This document shows, in pieces, positions 21,573-36,200 of a stretch of DNA of 64,000 bases. The notes below the pieces were generated by a model. The model had not been told where the DNA came from. It ran no database searches and saw nothing but the letters and a program-made list of their open reading frames with translations. Within the stretch, counting starts at the first letter, position 1. Every line of letters begins with the position of its first letter. Both the position numbers and the translations under genes were made by a program. Source of the DNA: Effrenium voratum (taxonomy: Eukaryota; Sar; Dinophyceae; Suessiales; Symbiodiniaceae); contig CAUJNA010003289.1 in NCBI GenBank assembly GCA_963377175.1, forward strand, positions 191,923 through 255,922, given 5' to 3'.

Positions 21573-24500
21573 GCCGCTCGAAGTCGACTCAGGGTGGGTC
21601 GACGTGAGTCGGGTGAGTTCCCAACTTCCAGAGATTTGGTTCAGGGGGTCTCCATGAGAGGGTTCCTCAAAACAAAATATGGATGGCCTAACAATTATGC
21701 ATGATGCCCTTTTGTTTTCAGAGAATGGGGTTGGAATTTCATTTGGGTGTGTCCTTTTTAAAGGTTGGACCCCCAAAATGGGTTGGCGTTCTTTTGGTTC
21801 CCCTTTAAAACAACAAAAAACAACAGCTGCCAACTCCAAAACAAGGGGACGAGCCCACATTTCCCCTTCCATGGTTTCAAACATCACCTCTGCGGGCCAT
21901 TTTGGAGTTCGTGTTTCTTTTTGGGGTGATGTTCAAGGAGGAAGTATAGGGAACACTGGATGGGTCCCGGGCGTTTGTTTTGGGACATTTTGGATGTCAC
22001 TTTGTGCATGTGTGGCCTCCCCATTGAGGGGAACCCAGGAATCACCGCCAGAAAATCCGCGAGGTTTGGCTTGACAGTAGTTGGTCGCCCGGGATTCGAG
22101 GTTTGGAGGTGATATTTGTTCGTTCATGTTCAGGAGGAACTGGGTGTTCAACCCCCCAAAGCATCAATTCAAAGCGTCAATGACTGTAGTTGTACCAAGA
22201 CATCTGGGTGGAAAGCATGGATCGATCTTTCGCATTTCAGGACCGCATGCTGCGTGCGGGGTATCTTTATGTTTAAGAGCAACCTAATCAATGGTGGACA
22301 TACACAAACATGCATTTTGCCACATATCCCTCAAAATTTAGCCCATATTCAACGACGTGGGTTGACAAAATGGTAAGTCTTTGCGATACCCGATTGGACC
22401 CTTTTCGGAGACACTGGATGCCCACGCAAATCAATGCAATCAAAATGCCCTTGAGTGTATGATCACGAAAATCATGGCCCGTTCTCCCTGGGTGGTTTGG
22501 TTCCCCGGATGAAACCCCCCTTGAGCAGCGTTAAAACCACTTCCTGGCCATTCTACTTGTATAGTAGGTGGTTCTGCTACACGCTTTCGTGGGGTAAAGG
22601 CCTATAGCGCCCTATACCTGGAGAACAATGTTGGTATGCTGCTCCAGGGTTGTTGCAAACCTACCAATGTTCAAATCACAAGGGTGAACAAGTGGCATGT
22701 GGCCAAACGTCTGCTCTGACCAAAGCAAATGGGAGGAATTATGAGACCTTACCTATGTATCTCGCGTATACATGATGTGAGTATAACATATATATATATG
22801 TCTTATATATATATATTATCTTATATCTATACATATATAGTATCTTATATATATATATTATCTTATATATATATATACCTGGGATTCTCTTGTTCGACGC
22901 ACTTTGTGGTTTGCACATACAAGCATCGCTCATTTTGTTTGCAGTATGTCACCGCGAAGGTGGCAAAGCCAATTTTCTTTGGTACATTTAGGCATTTCCC
23001 AGCGCCAAGCCCCGTTTCGCCATTCTAAGAGGGTTTCTCCCACAAGCTTTCAAGGGGTAAGGCTGCGGGTTGAACATAGCATGGGAACCCCTGACCTGGG
23101 GGTTTGAAAGGAAACATCCCTGATGCCCCTTACTTGGGACACCCCTGCTTCAAAAGGCGGGGGAAATTCGCTGCACGCCTCCGATAAATTGCTTCCTTTG
23201 TCCTCAAGGGGTCTTCCCTTCAACTTGTCAACAGCAAGGATGCCCATCGGACGGTTTCTCCATGGGTCCACATCCATGTCTGTTTTTTCCCCCATGTGTC
23301 TTTTTGTTTGTGAGACTCCGCTTTCGGTTGGTTACAAAAGGAAACCAAGAGGGGCAAACACCAAAATCTGCCAATGCGGGTCCCGGAAATACGCTTTTTG
23401 GTGGATGAACATCCATTTGGCTGTGGGTCAAAACCAATGGTACGATTTTGGGGTAATTAGGTGCACCACCCATTTCAGTCTATTTTAGTAGGGATTGGGA
23501 TGTTCACTGGCAGTACGGGATTTCGACCCATGGCCATTTGCCACCTATTTGGATGTTCACCAGCTGTTCCCTGGGTTTTGACAACCACCGCCATATCCCT
23601 TCACACGAAGACGAGCGACGAATCGCGCCCGAAGCGAGGAACATCGACAACGCCTTTGTGGGCCGGCTCAGTGGCACTCAGGCGCTCGCCTCCATGAGCC
23701 CCGGCACGGTGCCACTCGGATCGGATGAGGCGGATCGTTTCTCCTGTGGCGGTGGACATACCCAGAGGGTCCAGATGATTGTTGTTGGGAAGCATTTTAC
23801 ATTTTTGCTTATTGTGGTTGAGTGGTTGAAATCCAAATCCACTTAACTGCTAAAATTTAAATTGTTGCTCCCCTTCCAACGTCAACCAAGGTTTCTTAGA
23901 CCCCATCTTTTACCCCCCCAAAAGCCATCCTCATGAAGTACCTGGACCCTCTGGGATAGTGAGTAAAGCACCTTTAACATGAGACAGCGACATTAGTACT
24001 TAGTAAGTGGCTAGTAAAGCCTGGTTGTAACCCACTGAACGGAGACTTATAACCATGGCTTTTGTGGGCTATATATAACCATTGTCTTGACGCATTTCCA
24101 GTACGGACCATTTGTTTGGGACCCCCGTTTGCAGGCGCAAGGGAAACTGCTAGGAGTGGGTGAATTCTTCGAATTCACCCAAGTGTTGCCTAGGGGCACC
24201 CAACGCGACAGCGTCCTCAGCCTGGAGAAGACGGGTGTTCATCTAAGTACCGCAAGGAGCTAGGGTTCCCGAAAGGTTTTTGCTGGTCAGGTTGCACCAC
24301 CACATTGTGTTGTTGTTTGGCTCCAAATTGGGTTTCCCGCTTTGTGCGTAAATATTTTTGCGACAAGTTGAATCGCATTTAGAGGGTGTGTGATGCTCTT
24401 TCACGTTCTTTTCAGGGCGGCTTGGCACGCAGGTAAAATGGCACGCTGTGGCTGAAGATCATGTACCAAAATGGCACCTTGGTAAATGGAACCAAAGACT

Positions 24501-27205
24501 AAAACCTGCGTAACCCTAGCTCTTGCTTCACTGTTCTTGGCATGTTTTTTGGTTTTCTAGTTTTTGATTCTGTTCATTTTTACTGGGGGTCTGCAAAAAA
24601 CAAAGTTTGTTGCTACCATACCAAGAGTAGAGATGCTTGAATTTTGAGCCAAAGCCAAATATCCGGAACCCTTCAGCTACCTGAAACTGGGATTTCGAAT
24701 GACTCGGGACAGTATTCCTGGTGCGCTGTCTTGTTTTCTTCCGTCATCTGTTTGTCTGTCAGTGGGCGGGATTCAAGCCTAGGCAGCACAGGGATATCTT
24801 TCAAATTATCCCAGCATAGACCCCAGGTAGCAAGGCTTCAACTTCAGCAACGATTGAAGGCATTTCTGCTTCTTATTATATCTTATTATGATGTTTGCCA
24901 GCCTTACCAAGCAATCCATTTTCAAGATTCACAACCAGTCAGCCTCCGCCTGTTCTAAGACAGCTCATTAGGGAGTCTGGGGATGAATGCTTTCCTTTTG
25001 CTTAAATCATGACTTTGCTTGTCAGTCGGATTCCAAAACCAAATGGTAGGTATCATGAAGATTCTTGGTGACTCATGTAGTTCCCCACTTTGAAGGAGTT
25101 TCTAAATAGTTGGCGAGTCATGTCAGTCCCCTTCATCAAACAATCCTCCAAGCTAGTTGAGGACTCATGCTGGTCCTCTTCATTGAAGCCCAATTGCCGA
25201 GTGGCGCCCTTTTTGCCTTTTTTTGGGAAAGGTTCCCCTAAAACCTCAACCAACCCAAAAGGATGTCCTTTTTTCCCCATGGCTGTCTTCCAAAATAGTT
25301 GAGGGCCTCATGCTGGTCTGGTCCCTGTAAAGGATCTTGTGCAACAGGTGGATGGCCTATCTCCTCTTAGAACCTCCAAGACTTCTTGGTGACTGCTTTC
25401 TCTCCAGGATCCAGCATGGTTGACCGGCCTCCGAGTTTTGGTACAGATAAGGTGCCACATGTCTTGCTTCAAAGGCTGATTGTATGTGTATATATATATA
25501 TATTTACATATGGGGGTGTCTGTTGTTCGTGGAGCCTTTTTTGGTGGTTTCAAAGGAAACCAAAGGACCACGTTATGCCCATTTTGGGATTGTTTCTTTT
25601 GTGACATTGGGCACCATAGGTGTCCTTTTCAGGTTAGTTCGGTTAAAAATACACGGGTTCCACTGGTTTACATCTTTTTTTGCCCCAGGTCTATTTTACC
25701 AAAAGGACACCTATTTTGGGGCACTTTGACAAGATCCCATGTTGTGGACACAACGAATATGGAGGGCTCGTACAAGGGTGTTTCCATCTAGCTGCTTGTT
25801 TCCCCGCGAGGTTAGCAGACTACATCCTCTATCTCTTCATTTTCCTGCCGCGGGCCACGACGGGTCTGGCCACCTGGCCGATTTGCTGCAATGCAAGGAC
25901 CATGGGTGTCCTTTTTAGGTGAGCCTGCTTAACAATAGATGGCACTGTTTTAGATGGGTTTTGTTCCATTTGCCAGGCCATCTATTTTTTCAAAAGGCCA
26001 CCTATGGCAAGGACCCAACTTGTTAGAATGTGGTTGTGGGGCACTTGAGACATGAAGCAAGGTATACAGAGCATATCGAAAGCTCCAGCTTTTGAAGCCA
26101 AATCGGAAGCTACTCTGTAGGGCGCGTGGACGGCCGTGATGTTTTTTAGATTCTTCCCTGAGGTTTCAGGGACCTTTGGGACACCGTGGACCTGCACAGA
26201 AAGAAACCCCTGTCCTTAACACAGAGTCATTGCATGAGTGTGGACAACTGCATTGATCTGGGCGTCCTTCCTTAGCCAGTAGTATCAGTGTCGCAGTTTC
26301 CAGGCCGTGCGCCTCTCGGCGGCAGGAAGCTGCCAAGAAGCGGGAACTCCGACACCTGTGTAGGATACTCAGGCTTCCAGTGTCAAAAAATATACAAACT
26401 ATACATACGTCCCAGCAGTCAAGCCAGTCAATGGACATAATTGGTGAGATAACACTGGGCAAGTAAGGATGATGCCACAGTCAGCACAATGGGCGACTCA
26501 TTTGCCACTCACTCGAATCTATGCAGTCCACACTCATGCAATGACTCTCTGTTAAGGACGGGGGTTCTTGAGCCAAAGGTGTCATGCGGGCTTCGACCAG
26601 TGACAAGAAGCGTTTCGGGACCACATGAACAAACCTTGCGAGTGCAGACCTCGCGAAGTTTCATCTGAGAATCTGAAGTTTTAAGCGGCAGTGATACATG
26701 TAAGACCACGGATCATCAAATGGCTATGAAATTTAATAGGGAACCACCTCGAAAGTCCATGAATCCCCACCCAAATGATGTCCACCAAAGGGCGCCTTGT
26801 TGAAGTTCATCCTCACAAGGGGAATCCACATCCACGTTTCATCGGGAATCCACATCCACGCCGCAGGATTTTGAATTATTCGGCTTTGGGGAGTCCAGCT
26901 AACTGATAAGCGTCCACGACAATGGGGGAACCCACCCATGTTTTGGGGGGAAATCGGGCAGCGAGAAGCATCCGCGCTTTGGGAAGTTACCTTTGTTTAC
27001 CCATGCTTTGGGAATCCACCCGCGTTTTGGGGAATCACGGCGGCCGACTGAGTTCTTGAGCGTTCCAGAGCCTGTTTCGAAACTTTAGAGCCTCCGGCTC
27101 AGTCCGCCGACATTGTCCATCTCTTTCTTGTCTTCCTCGTGTGTTCTGTCGTCCTCTCTCCCTCCATCCTCCCCATCCCCCCAAGCCTCTCTCTCCTCAA
27201 TCTCC

Positions 27206-27249
<44 letters not shown>

Positions 27250-30200
27250 GTGTTTCTCTGTCTCTTTCTGTCTCCCTGTCTCCTTCCTGTCTACGCCCCT
27301 CTACAGAAAAAGGGTACCCTAATTCGAACCTCTCTACTCTCTCTCTCTCTGTTTTTCTGTGTCTCTCTTTCTCAGTCTCTCTCTTTCTCTCTCTCTTTCT
27401 CGCCCTCTGTATCTCGCTCTCTCTCTCTCTCTCTCTCTCCCGCTCTCTCCCTGTCTCTCTCTCTCTCTCTGCATTGCAGCGTCACGTCCCCCCTGAGTTG
27501 CCTCGATGTCCGGGCACTGCCCCTTCATGACCCTGAACTGTCATCTCACTACTGGCTTTCCCCTTGATTTCCCCTTCATGTCCTTGACACGTTTCCCATG
27601 ATGTCCTGGTCATGTCCCTTCCATGCCTTTCAACTCCCCCTTCATGTCCCTGACATTTTCTGGGTATGTCCGCTTCATTTTCCATGTATGTCCCGTTCTT
27701 TCGTTGCGAGTCATTTCCCTACATCTCCCGTCGTGCCGATTGGTTTCCTTGTGCTTTGTTTCCCTTTCATTCCCCCTGCACTCCCCTTGTTTTCATTTCT
27801 GTCCCTTTCATGTCCCTTTCAGTTCCCCTTTGTTTCCCTTTCATTTCCCGTTGCTTTCCTGTCATGTCGACTGCATATTTCCTCCCCTCATTTCTTTGCA
27901 ATTCCTTGCATGTCCCCTTTGCTCCCCAATATTTGCCGCAAAAAACACAGTTTTTCCAGCGTTTTCGCAATTAGGACGTCCAAAAACACAGAGTTTTTCC
28001 AGATTTTCGGCAAAAGGAGACAGGAACGCAAAGAGCCGGCAGGGGGAATCGAGCCTGGGACCCCTGTTTTGCGGCTCCCCAAAGACTACGTTTAGTGGAA
28101 CGTCATCAAATTGCCGAGAAGCTATCGCTCTTGGGAACCTTCTTTGGCCCGCCATATTTGAGCTCCATGTTCCGAGTGCCCTCTGTTTCCCTTTCTCTTT
28201 GGGTTCCCTTTTTGAAACAGTGAACTCCAAAAAGGGCGCCCGTTTTCCACCACAGTTGCTGGGGATCCCCCGTTTTTGTTTTTGTTGGAGCCTTAAAGAC
28301 CCTCTTCTGTTGGGGTCCCTCTTCTTGGGAGCACACCTGCTGGGGATTGACAGAACTTTGCACCAGTTGGGATCAATGAAGCCATCTAAATACTGCTTGA
28401 CAATCTATCCTTATACCAATTGGCGCGAAGCGGTTCCTGTGTTTCTTTTTGTATTTTCAGACTAAATGTAAACCGGAATCTGAGACACAAGTTTTTTTTG
28501 TCGGGTATGTTTCGTGTACCTCTGTGTTGGTCTAGCTGCGCCAAAAACATCCTCCGCTCGCTCAGGTGGCGCGTGGGCTGCAGCAGAGCCGCGGCACCGC
28601 GCGGCGTCAGCTGAGCGTGGCACTGTCGGCGGCCGGGGTGGTGGGCTTGGTGCTGTCGGGGCTGAGCCTCGGACGGCGATGGGGGGAGGTGGGGGCTGGG
28701 CGTTTTTGAGGACGGCCAGCAATCTTCGATTTGCTGAAATGAATATGTGTCATTTTCCCTTGTTGGTTTCAAAACACCTGTCATTATGGGCCGTTTTTGT
28801 CCTTTTTCCCAGGGGGCTTAAGCAAATGGAGGCAATGGGCTACCCTGCCCCCAAAGCCAAAAGTTGTGGAAGCTACGAGGAGGGTTGTGGAAGACTACTC
28901 TCCTTTTTGGGCAGGCCCCTGTCCACTTCCATGATTGTTGGTGGGCGGGTGACGAATTGGACGTGAATATCTCATTATTGCTTTAAATTCATGTTCAACC
29001 CACATCAGGTAAGGGTACAACCATGATGATAAGGGGACGAACCCCAGTTACCCTGTTATAATCCTGGTCAATTATAGCCTCTAGATACTTTCTAAGTCGT
29101 TTGAACATCCAAGGGCTGGGTCAACCGATGAAGGTGTATATATATATATATTTATTTATGTTGATGTGTTCCATGGCAGATTGTTCAGAGGAACGTTTGT
29201 ATGGCTGGTCCAACAACAAATCAACCTGTTACAGTCATTTCAGTACGGGGTTTTGGAGCTATGGCCGCAAAGAGTACTCAGAGCACTCTGCAAGGCAGGT
29301 AATACCAGGGTTGGATCAAAGCTCATCATGTTCGATCGGGCCAACCGTTCTTTGTTCGCGTTTTCAAAGGACAGGGTGTTCTATTCTTTAATTTCACCCA
29401 TCTGGAGGATGCTCCCTGTAAATTGACCCTTTGCTTGGTCCAAAGCAAGAAAAAACAAGAATGGGTGTGTGCCTATCAAGGGTAGCCTCCTTGGGTTGGT
29501 TCTGCATAGGAGCCAACCATTTGTGCCAAAAAAAACAGAGCAAGCAGCGCAGGCCATTCTTGTAATAATTTGTTTTTGTCGTTTTTGAGGGTACCCCTTT
29601 CTTTCATGGCTGTAAAAGGGGACACCAAGAGCAAGAGGAGAACCGAGATTTTTGGGGGTGCCAAAAAAATGGATCACACCAAAGCCTGGTGGTTTCAAGC
29701 ATGTTGCCATTTTTGAAAATGGAGGGACATGTTTCTGAGAGTGGTTCTCCTCTTTGGACCGCACTGTGCGAAACAAGTACGTACTGCTTCTTCTTGACCT
29801 AGCCTGTCCCAAACCTAATCCCCAATGACTGGCGGATTACAGATTGCTCGGTTTACGGATCAGAGCGTTTTCGCGTGGTACGCCCAACTCCATGGTGGAG
29901 GAACTGCTTTTGGGCTTTTTGAAGATCATCTTTGCGAACATCTGTTTTCTCCTCCGTCTCAAAACGGTCCCCAAAAGTGGCAAGGCCTTGGATTCCTTCT
30001 GGTTTCCTTTTAACTCGGGAAGGCCCGAATCCCAGTTAGGGAGACCTAATCTACCTCCGTCGAGCAAGGTTCGTCTTCGCCACTCCTTGGCTTATGCAAC
30101 TGCTGGACGTTGCGCCGGAGCTCAGGCGATGTCCGGTGTGTGTGACAGTTTCGTCGGTCCATTTGGCGCACGGGGGTCTTTTTGCCACCTTTTGTGAGAA

Positions 30201-33200
30201 AATTGGCGACACCCTCAACCAGGAATGCTTCAGCACAAGGGGGTCGATCATTTTTCCACCAAAGGTTGGAGAAAAAAGAAAACGATTTGGCGTGGGCATG
30301 TTTTTGAAGGGTACCATGCCCAATATCAAGCCGAGTAGCCGTGAGCCACATGCTTTGCCAATCTTGCCAAATCCTGAGCGCTTCGTTGTTTGAAGGGCAG
30401 CCATGTTTGGGGTTTCTTTAAAGGGAAACCCAAAGGACAACACACCAAGTTAGGGGCCTCCTATTAGGAGAAACGCTTATTTGGGAGAAATGGACGTGAG
30501 TCAGCTCACGAAATGTCGAGGAATATAACCGGGGACGATCCTCTTGGGAAACAAGTAATTGAAAAAAAGAGATACCATTCTTGGTTTTTAGAGATCCCCT
30601 CCCATTTTCCACTGAGGGTTACGATGGGGTATTGCAGTTGGCCTTTTGGTGCCATGTTTAGTCGTTCGACTTTTCGGAAAACGACTGTTCCCCACCAAGC
30701 AAACACACACAACACACACACACACATCTTGCAGAGGGGAGTTTAAGACCAACCCTGCTTATCGGTCCTTGGCACCCTTTTTCTATCTTTCTCAAGCTTC
30801 ATTTTGGCGTGGAACGTTCGCGCATCGGAGGTCTGTGACAGGCAGGATCCCACGCCCAGAGCCACCAGCAAGCCACGCAAGAAAGGGCCAGAAAATCGGA
30901 GTCTCCGTGGACATATGACAGTTGCCACTGGAGGCATTTTTCTGCATAGGTGAAGCTCTTCGCAAGGCCTCTGATGCGACCTCTGGGTACCGAGGCTCCT
31001 GCCTCTGCTGCCTTTGCCCCCTCCCCGCCTCCCCGCGTCGCGATTCGGAGGCCCGGCGCCTCCATCTACGTGCAGGCGCGGGACGGGTGGGCCCCGGGGT
31101 GTCCGACAGCGCTCATCGGGCTCCGCCGGAAAATCGTGCAGGATAAATCGTGTGCTCCTAAAACACAAAATAGGGATGTGGCGGAAATACTGGTGGGTGT
31201 GGCTCAAAATTAAACAGGAGGGGGTACGCAGGTTTTGGTCCATGTTTCCACTTACCAGGGTTCCATTTTGGTACCGGTTTTTTTAGCCACAGCCAGGTGG
31301 CAGAGCTTGTGGCCCTGACTATCTTCGATATTTTTTGTCCGCTCCCATGCCTGAAGGCTCCTGCCTGCGTTCCTGCAGGCAGCCGATCCGTGGGTTCCAT
31401 TGGACTCTAAGCTCTATGCTCCACCAAGTTGATGTCTGGTTTTCACATGGGGGCTGTTCAAAAGGTCCGATGAACATAGGATGACCCACTGAAAGAGGTT
31501 TTTTGTCCGGGACAAGTTGCCCATGGTCATTTGGGGGCCATGAATAGTCAACCCTCATATGCTTCGATGGCCGATCCACTTCGTAAGCGGCTCAATAGGT
31601 ACAACTGGGGATCGTCCAGTTGTTCCCTGGTGAGAACCTGCTAAACTAGGTCCCCCAGTAGTGCCCTTTTGCCCCTTTTTTGGGGAGGGTTCCCCGACTA
31701 CCGGAAAAAAAGAAAAAAGAGGAAAAAAAACAGTACCCGTATTCTAACCACTCTACTGGAGGACCTGGTAAATCATGGCCTTGAACGTCGAAGTGGGTGT
31801 GAAATTCTTTGATCCTCCACAAACACTTCCCCAGTTTCTGGACTGGCGTGCTTCCAGTTGCCACCGTAGTAGACCAGGCAAAAACAATTGGAACGCCGCT
31901 GGCAAGGTCGCCTTTCTGGGGATTAGTATGATTCATATGAGCAGGACATGTTTGAGCAACCTCCCTAACTCCCCTAAGTTACCTATAAAGTTTTTAAAGG
32001 CCCAGAAAATCACGAGCCTTCGTGTATCCACGGGTCTTGGAAGGCACGAGTCTTTGGTCAAACCTCTGGTTCCGGAAGGGAGCCTTGCCGAGATCCACGG
32101 AAGTGCTCCGGGAAAACAATTCCTTTGGTGTCCCCCCTGTCTAGACTTAGGATACATGTTACATGTTACCAGTGACTCAACGTGAAGCAACCAATAAAAC
32201 ATACATTGTATAGCTGGGCCTAGCTCTAATCATGTCCATCCGGTCCCGCTCTTTGGCTTTTCAGTCCTCAGTGGTAGTTTCCACGTATCCCACTAACATT
32301 TCGTCACCTTCCACGGCCGGACAGCGTCAAAGGTGTTCCAATTTTTCCCTCGCCGCGCGCGAGAGGTGCGGGGGTTTGTGGCCTGGGCAGCGCTCATGCA
32401 ATCCGTGGCCCTCGCCGGGTTGCTGGCCGCCAGGGATTCCGTGACGCCCCTCAAGGCGCCGGTTTTAATGGATCCGGGGATCTGGCCGGCCAGGGGCGAC
32501 CCGTGGTTTTTTTTGGGGGTTTGCTTTGTTTGTGGTGTGTTTCTGCCGAGGAAAAGGGGTTCCGTGTTTTGTTGGGGTCCCATAAAGTGCGTGCATGTGT
32601 TTTTCTGCGCGAAATGTTAGTTACATTGTTTTTGAGGGTGTCGTTTCCACGTCGGTTTCAGGAGAAAGCACAAGGACAGTCACAAATTCCATGTTTGGTT
32701 CCATGTTTGGGATTTCTTCAAGTGGTTGTGTTTGGACATTGGGTGGCTTCCCTTTAAAAAATACCACAAGAAACAGGACACTTTGAGCTTGCCTATGGGA
32801 ATCCCAATCTAGCCTTGTATTCAACACTTGCTTTGAGAAAAGCACGCAAAGCAGCCTTCATACCCTTTACATAGTGACTGTGCAATGATATTCCATTAAA
32901 CCCCGGTGGTTTAGGGGTAGTGGAACCCATTTGCGATGACCGGGCGGCAATTTTCCCATGGCCTTGCAGGGATTCAACGCATCTTGCAGCTTGGTTCATA
33001 TGTATTTTACTGGTACCCTTGAGAACGGTTGGACAGGAATCCCTGTGCGAAAGAGTCCTCAATTGGAGTTAATGCTCCATATTTTTGCTGATGAAGATTC
33101 TGAATTCTGAGATCGTTTCCTATCCCCAAGCACCTGCTCACAGCACTATCTGGCCACTACATACAGGGCATAGACCCCGCTTTCCCTTGCGGGTAGCAGT

Positions 33201-36200
33201 TTTGGAGGTAGTGGAAGCTATCTTGAACTCATCCCTCCCCGCCCTCAATGAAAAATACCCCGGTGTTCTTGTCTAAATATTAGCTGGCCCCCGGTTTTGA
33301 GAGATGATTAATGATGCACTTGGCTTGCCTTCTTGGTCTTGGTTTGGAAGTGAACTAGCTTCAGGGAGGCCCTAATAGGAGAGGGGTTGGACCGACGGTA
33401 CATTCTGGTAGTTTAGAATTGGTTGGCTAGTTTTAGTCAATTCAAGTTTAGTGTTGACGGATTTCTTATTGCTTTGGGGAAGCGTCTTTTACTTGTTTTA
33501 AGGGGAAGGGACAAATTCCTTTTTGCGGCTTGTGAGTTACCGTAGTTTGCTGTTTGGTCAGGTCACCGTGGCTTTACAAGGACTCCCAGAGGCAACCCCA
33601 TTTCGGGGGGTGGCTTGGGGGTTCATCTTTTTGTTGATCCGCATCCATTTCGTGGATGACACTTTGAAACCATGGCTCATTGCAGCGATTCTTTCTCTTT
33701 TTTCTTTCTTTCTCGTCTTTGTAGAGGACTCCTCATTGCAGGGTTCTGCGCGGGGCATGCACGGGTCTTGGGGCTATGGCCATGGTATTCCTGGAAGCGG
33801 AAGCCGGGAAGGTGGTGCTCTTTGCGGCGGCTCTGAACTTCCTGGGGGACTTCCTGCTCTGCGCCTGCCGCCTTTTGGGACAAGTTTTCAGTGTTTTTTC
33901 AGCGGGCGGAGGGAAGGCTGGGCTTTTTATCCGCGGGGCCGAAGGGGCCGAAGGGGCCGAGCGACTGGATGTAGGCTCTTAGGTCCCGTGGCTTTTTGCC
34001 CTCTTTTTTTTTCTGGCCGGAGCTGGTTGCCAAGGTAAAGTGAGCTTCTTTTGGAGTGATGTCTGCATATCCGGAGACTTGTTTTCTTTTCCTAGGAACT
34101 TCCAGGTGATTGCGGGGAAAGGTGATGGGACCGCCATGAAGGGTTACTGGGAGAAATTGGTAGTTTGGCAAACCGTTTGACTCACTTCCTGAGTTCTTGG
34201 ACTTTGTTTTTCTGGGAAGACCATTTTAGCGGTAAATTTTAAAGTTCAGGCTGTTTTGGGTAATCCACTCAAGAAGCGAGTTGAAGACCGAAGTTGGACC
34301 ATCTCGTCTGGTTCCTTGGTGCAAAGGCTTTGCCTGGAGCCTTAGGGTTTCACAGCCCCTTGCCCTCCCTGACCCCCGCCCCCAGTAACTTTTGGGTTCC
34401 AGGCAAAACAGCCTAAACAACCCTAAACCAATCCTACACCAACCCTAAGCCCGCGCTCAACCTGCCTTAAACCCACCAAAGCACAAATCCTCCCTGACAG
34501 GTGTTAAGAACAAGCAAGCGTCAAGCGAAAAAGGAGCTTCTGCGTACCTGGGGGTAAACGAGCTCACTATGGGGAACCTCTGGGATCCAATTCTCATTTC
34601 CACTGTTGGAGGTATTTTACAAATTGCAGATCTGTGGGGAAGAGTCCTTCCTGAACTAACCTCCAACCACCCATCATCACCACTTAGAGGGAGGCTGATC
34701 GGAATTGACATAGCCATAGTTCCCCTTTTGCCCGGGTTTTTCATTTTTTGGAGAGACCTCCCCCCAATACGGGGTGAACATTTGCATCTCTCTCCCGTTC
34801 CTCCAGTTTTCATACTTTGGGAGGCCATGGTTCAAAAGTGCTTTCTCCGGTGTCCAAACAGGGCATAAGTTCCCCATCTAGCCCATCTACTAGCCGAGTC
34901 TTCGGCTTCCGACCGCTCGCTGTCCGTTTCTCTGGTTGCAGAGCGCACACTTAACCTTAACAACATACACCAGAGAAGACGAAGAGGGATCAAGCAAAAA
35001 GCAAATGGCCATGGTTCAAAACCGTTTTGGGATCCCATTTTGGGGATAGGTGAATTCACCACCCATTTTAGGCTTCCTATTTTAGTGGTTGGATTGGTTG
35101 ATGTTCACTGGGGGTACGGGGTTTTGACCCATGGCCAAATAGAGATCAGCTACCCAAAAAATAGGCAGCAATAAAGAAAAACACAATACATCATGCAGGA
35201 AGGCAGGCAGGCAGGAAGGAAGGAGGAAGGAAGCAAGGGAGCAAAGGAAAGGAAGCAAGGAAGCTTTGCGTCCGTTCATTTCCCTTCACTGTCTTTCATT
35301 TCCATTTGCTTCCCCTTCATCCCCCCTTCATATCTTGTGCCTTTCCCCTTCGTTTCCCTTTCAGTTCCCCTTCGTTTCCCCTGCATCCCTTGATTTGCTG
35401 TCATTTCCGGTACCTGTCCCCTGCATGTCCTTGCAGTCCCCTGCATTCATCGTCATTTCTTCGTCATTTTCCCTTTATGTCCCCTTGTTTTTTCCTGCGT
35501 TCCTTGCATCTCCCCTTACGGAAGTCGCAAAACACTGTGTTTTTAAATGTTTTGGGCAACGTGAGGCGGAAGACCCGAGCCGGCAGAGAGTTGGCACGGG
35601 GACTCGCATCATCAAATTGCCGCGCGGTACGTGCTCCCCCCCCCCCCACCCCTCTTGGTGGGGCAACCGGAGCGGGGGGGAGGGGTTATCCGCTATCCTC
35701 TCTTAGGTGTCCGACATGCCGAACAATGTCGGCGGATTTCCAACCAAACCTGTGGAATCCGCCAGCGCGTTTCTAGGGGAAGCTTCCCCATTCTTTCCAA
35801 TCCATCAAAACTCAAGGCGAAACAGATCTTGTTTCTGAAAACAACGATTGAAACCATTGGAATCACCCTCTCGGTATGACCTGACTGGCTTCCCGAGGCA
35901 TCCAAGTCTTTTTCCTGGACACCGATGCTTCCACTCCTCAGCCGAGGCCCTTGGGGAATCTTCGGAGCGGCTTTGGCCACCTCGGTGTCCACACTGCTGG
36001 GCTTCGGCCTCATGTGGCGCGCCCTGAAGCGGCGTCTCGACCAAAACGCTCTCGAGTCGCGAGAAATCGAGGGGACGACTTGGCCCGACTTCGCCCGACC
36101 CGGCCAACAGGTGGCGTTTGCTTTGTGCTTCCATCTTTCAGGTTGGTTTATTGAAGGGTGCCATGTTTCACGTTGGTTGAAAGGGAAGCCCAAAGGAACA

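Larger units (their letters stand above)
25869..28565 (+). other. MATE intron 3 (2,697 bp, GC-AG)
   Basis: Starts GCCACC, ends CTCAG. Holds family G with its duplication (25893-26013), a CT microsatellite (27115-27475) and compound repeat L (27540-28110). Confidence 0.75.
33867..35946 (+). other. MATE intron 8 (2,080 bp, GC-AG)
   Basis: Starts GCCGCC, ends GCCGAG. A small telomere-like patch (34415-34475), family A (35003-35140), and the second copy of compound repeat L (35190-35640) followed by a C-run. Confidence 0.7.

Noticed and set aside
26560..26590. CTTGAGCCAAAGGTG as a possible spliced-leader relic
   Set aside because: Only the TTTGGCTCAAG core matches in reverse; the rest of the 22-nt DinoSL is absent and it is not next to an exon.
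27139..27567. Ser/Leu-rich frames
   Set aside because: CT microsatellite.
28020..28090. tRNA-like GAATCGAGCCTGGGACCCC
   Set aside because: No cloverleaf could be drawn around it, and it belongs to compound repeat L.
33562..33609. Segment reading [14 protein letters not shown], first taken as a MATE exon
   Set aside because: The true equivalent ([11 protein letters not shown] at 32366-32455) aligns without gaps and joins exon 8 in frame, leaving no place for this segment.
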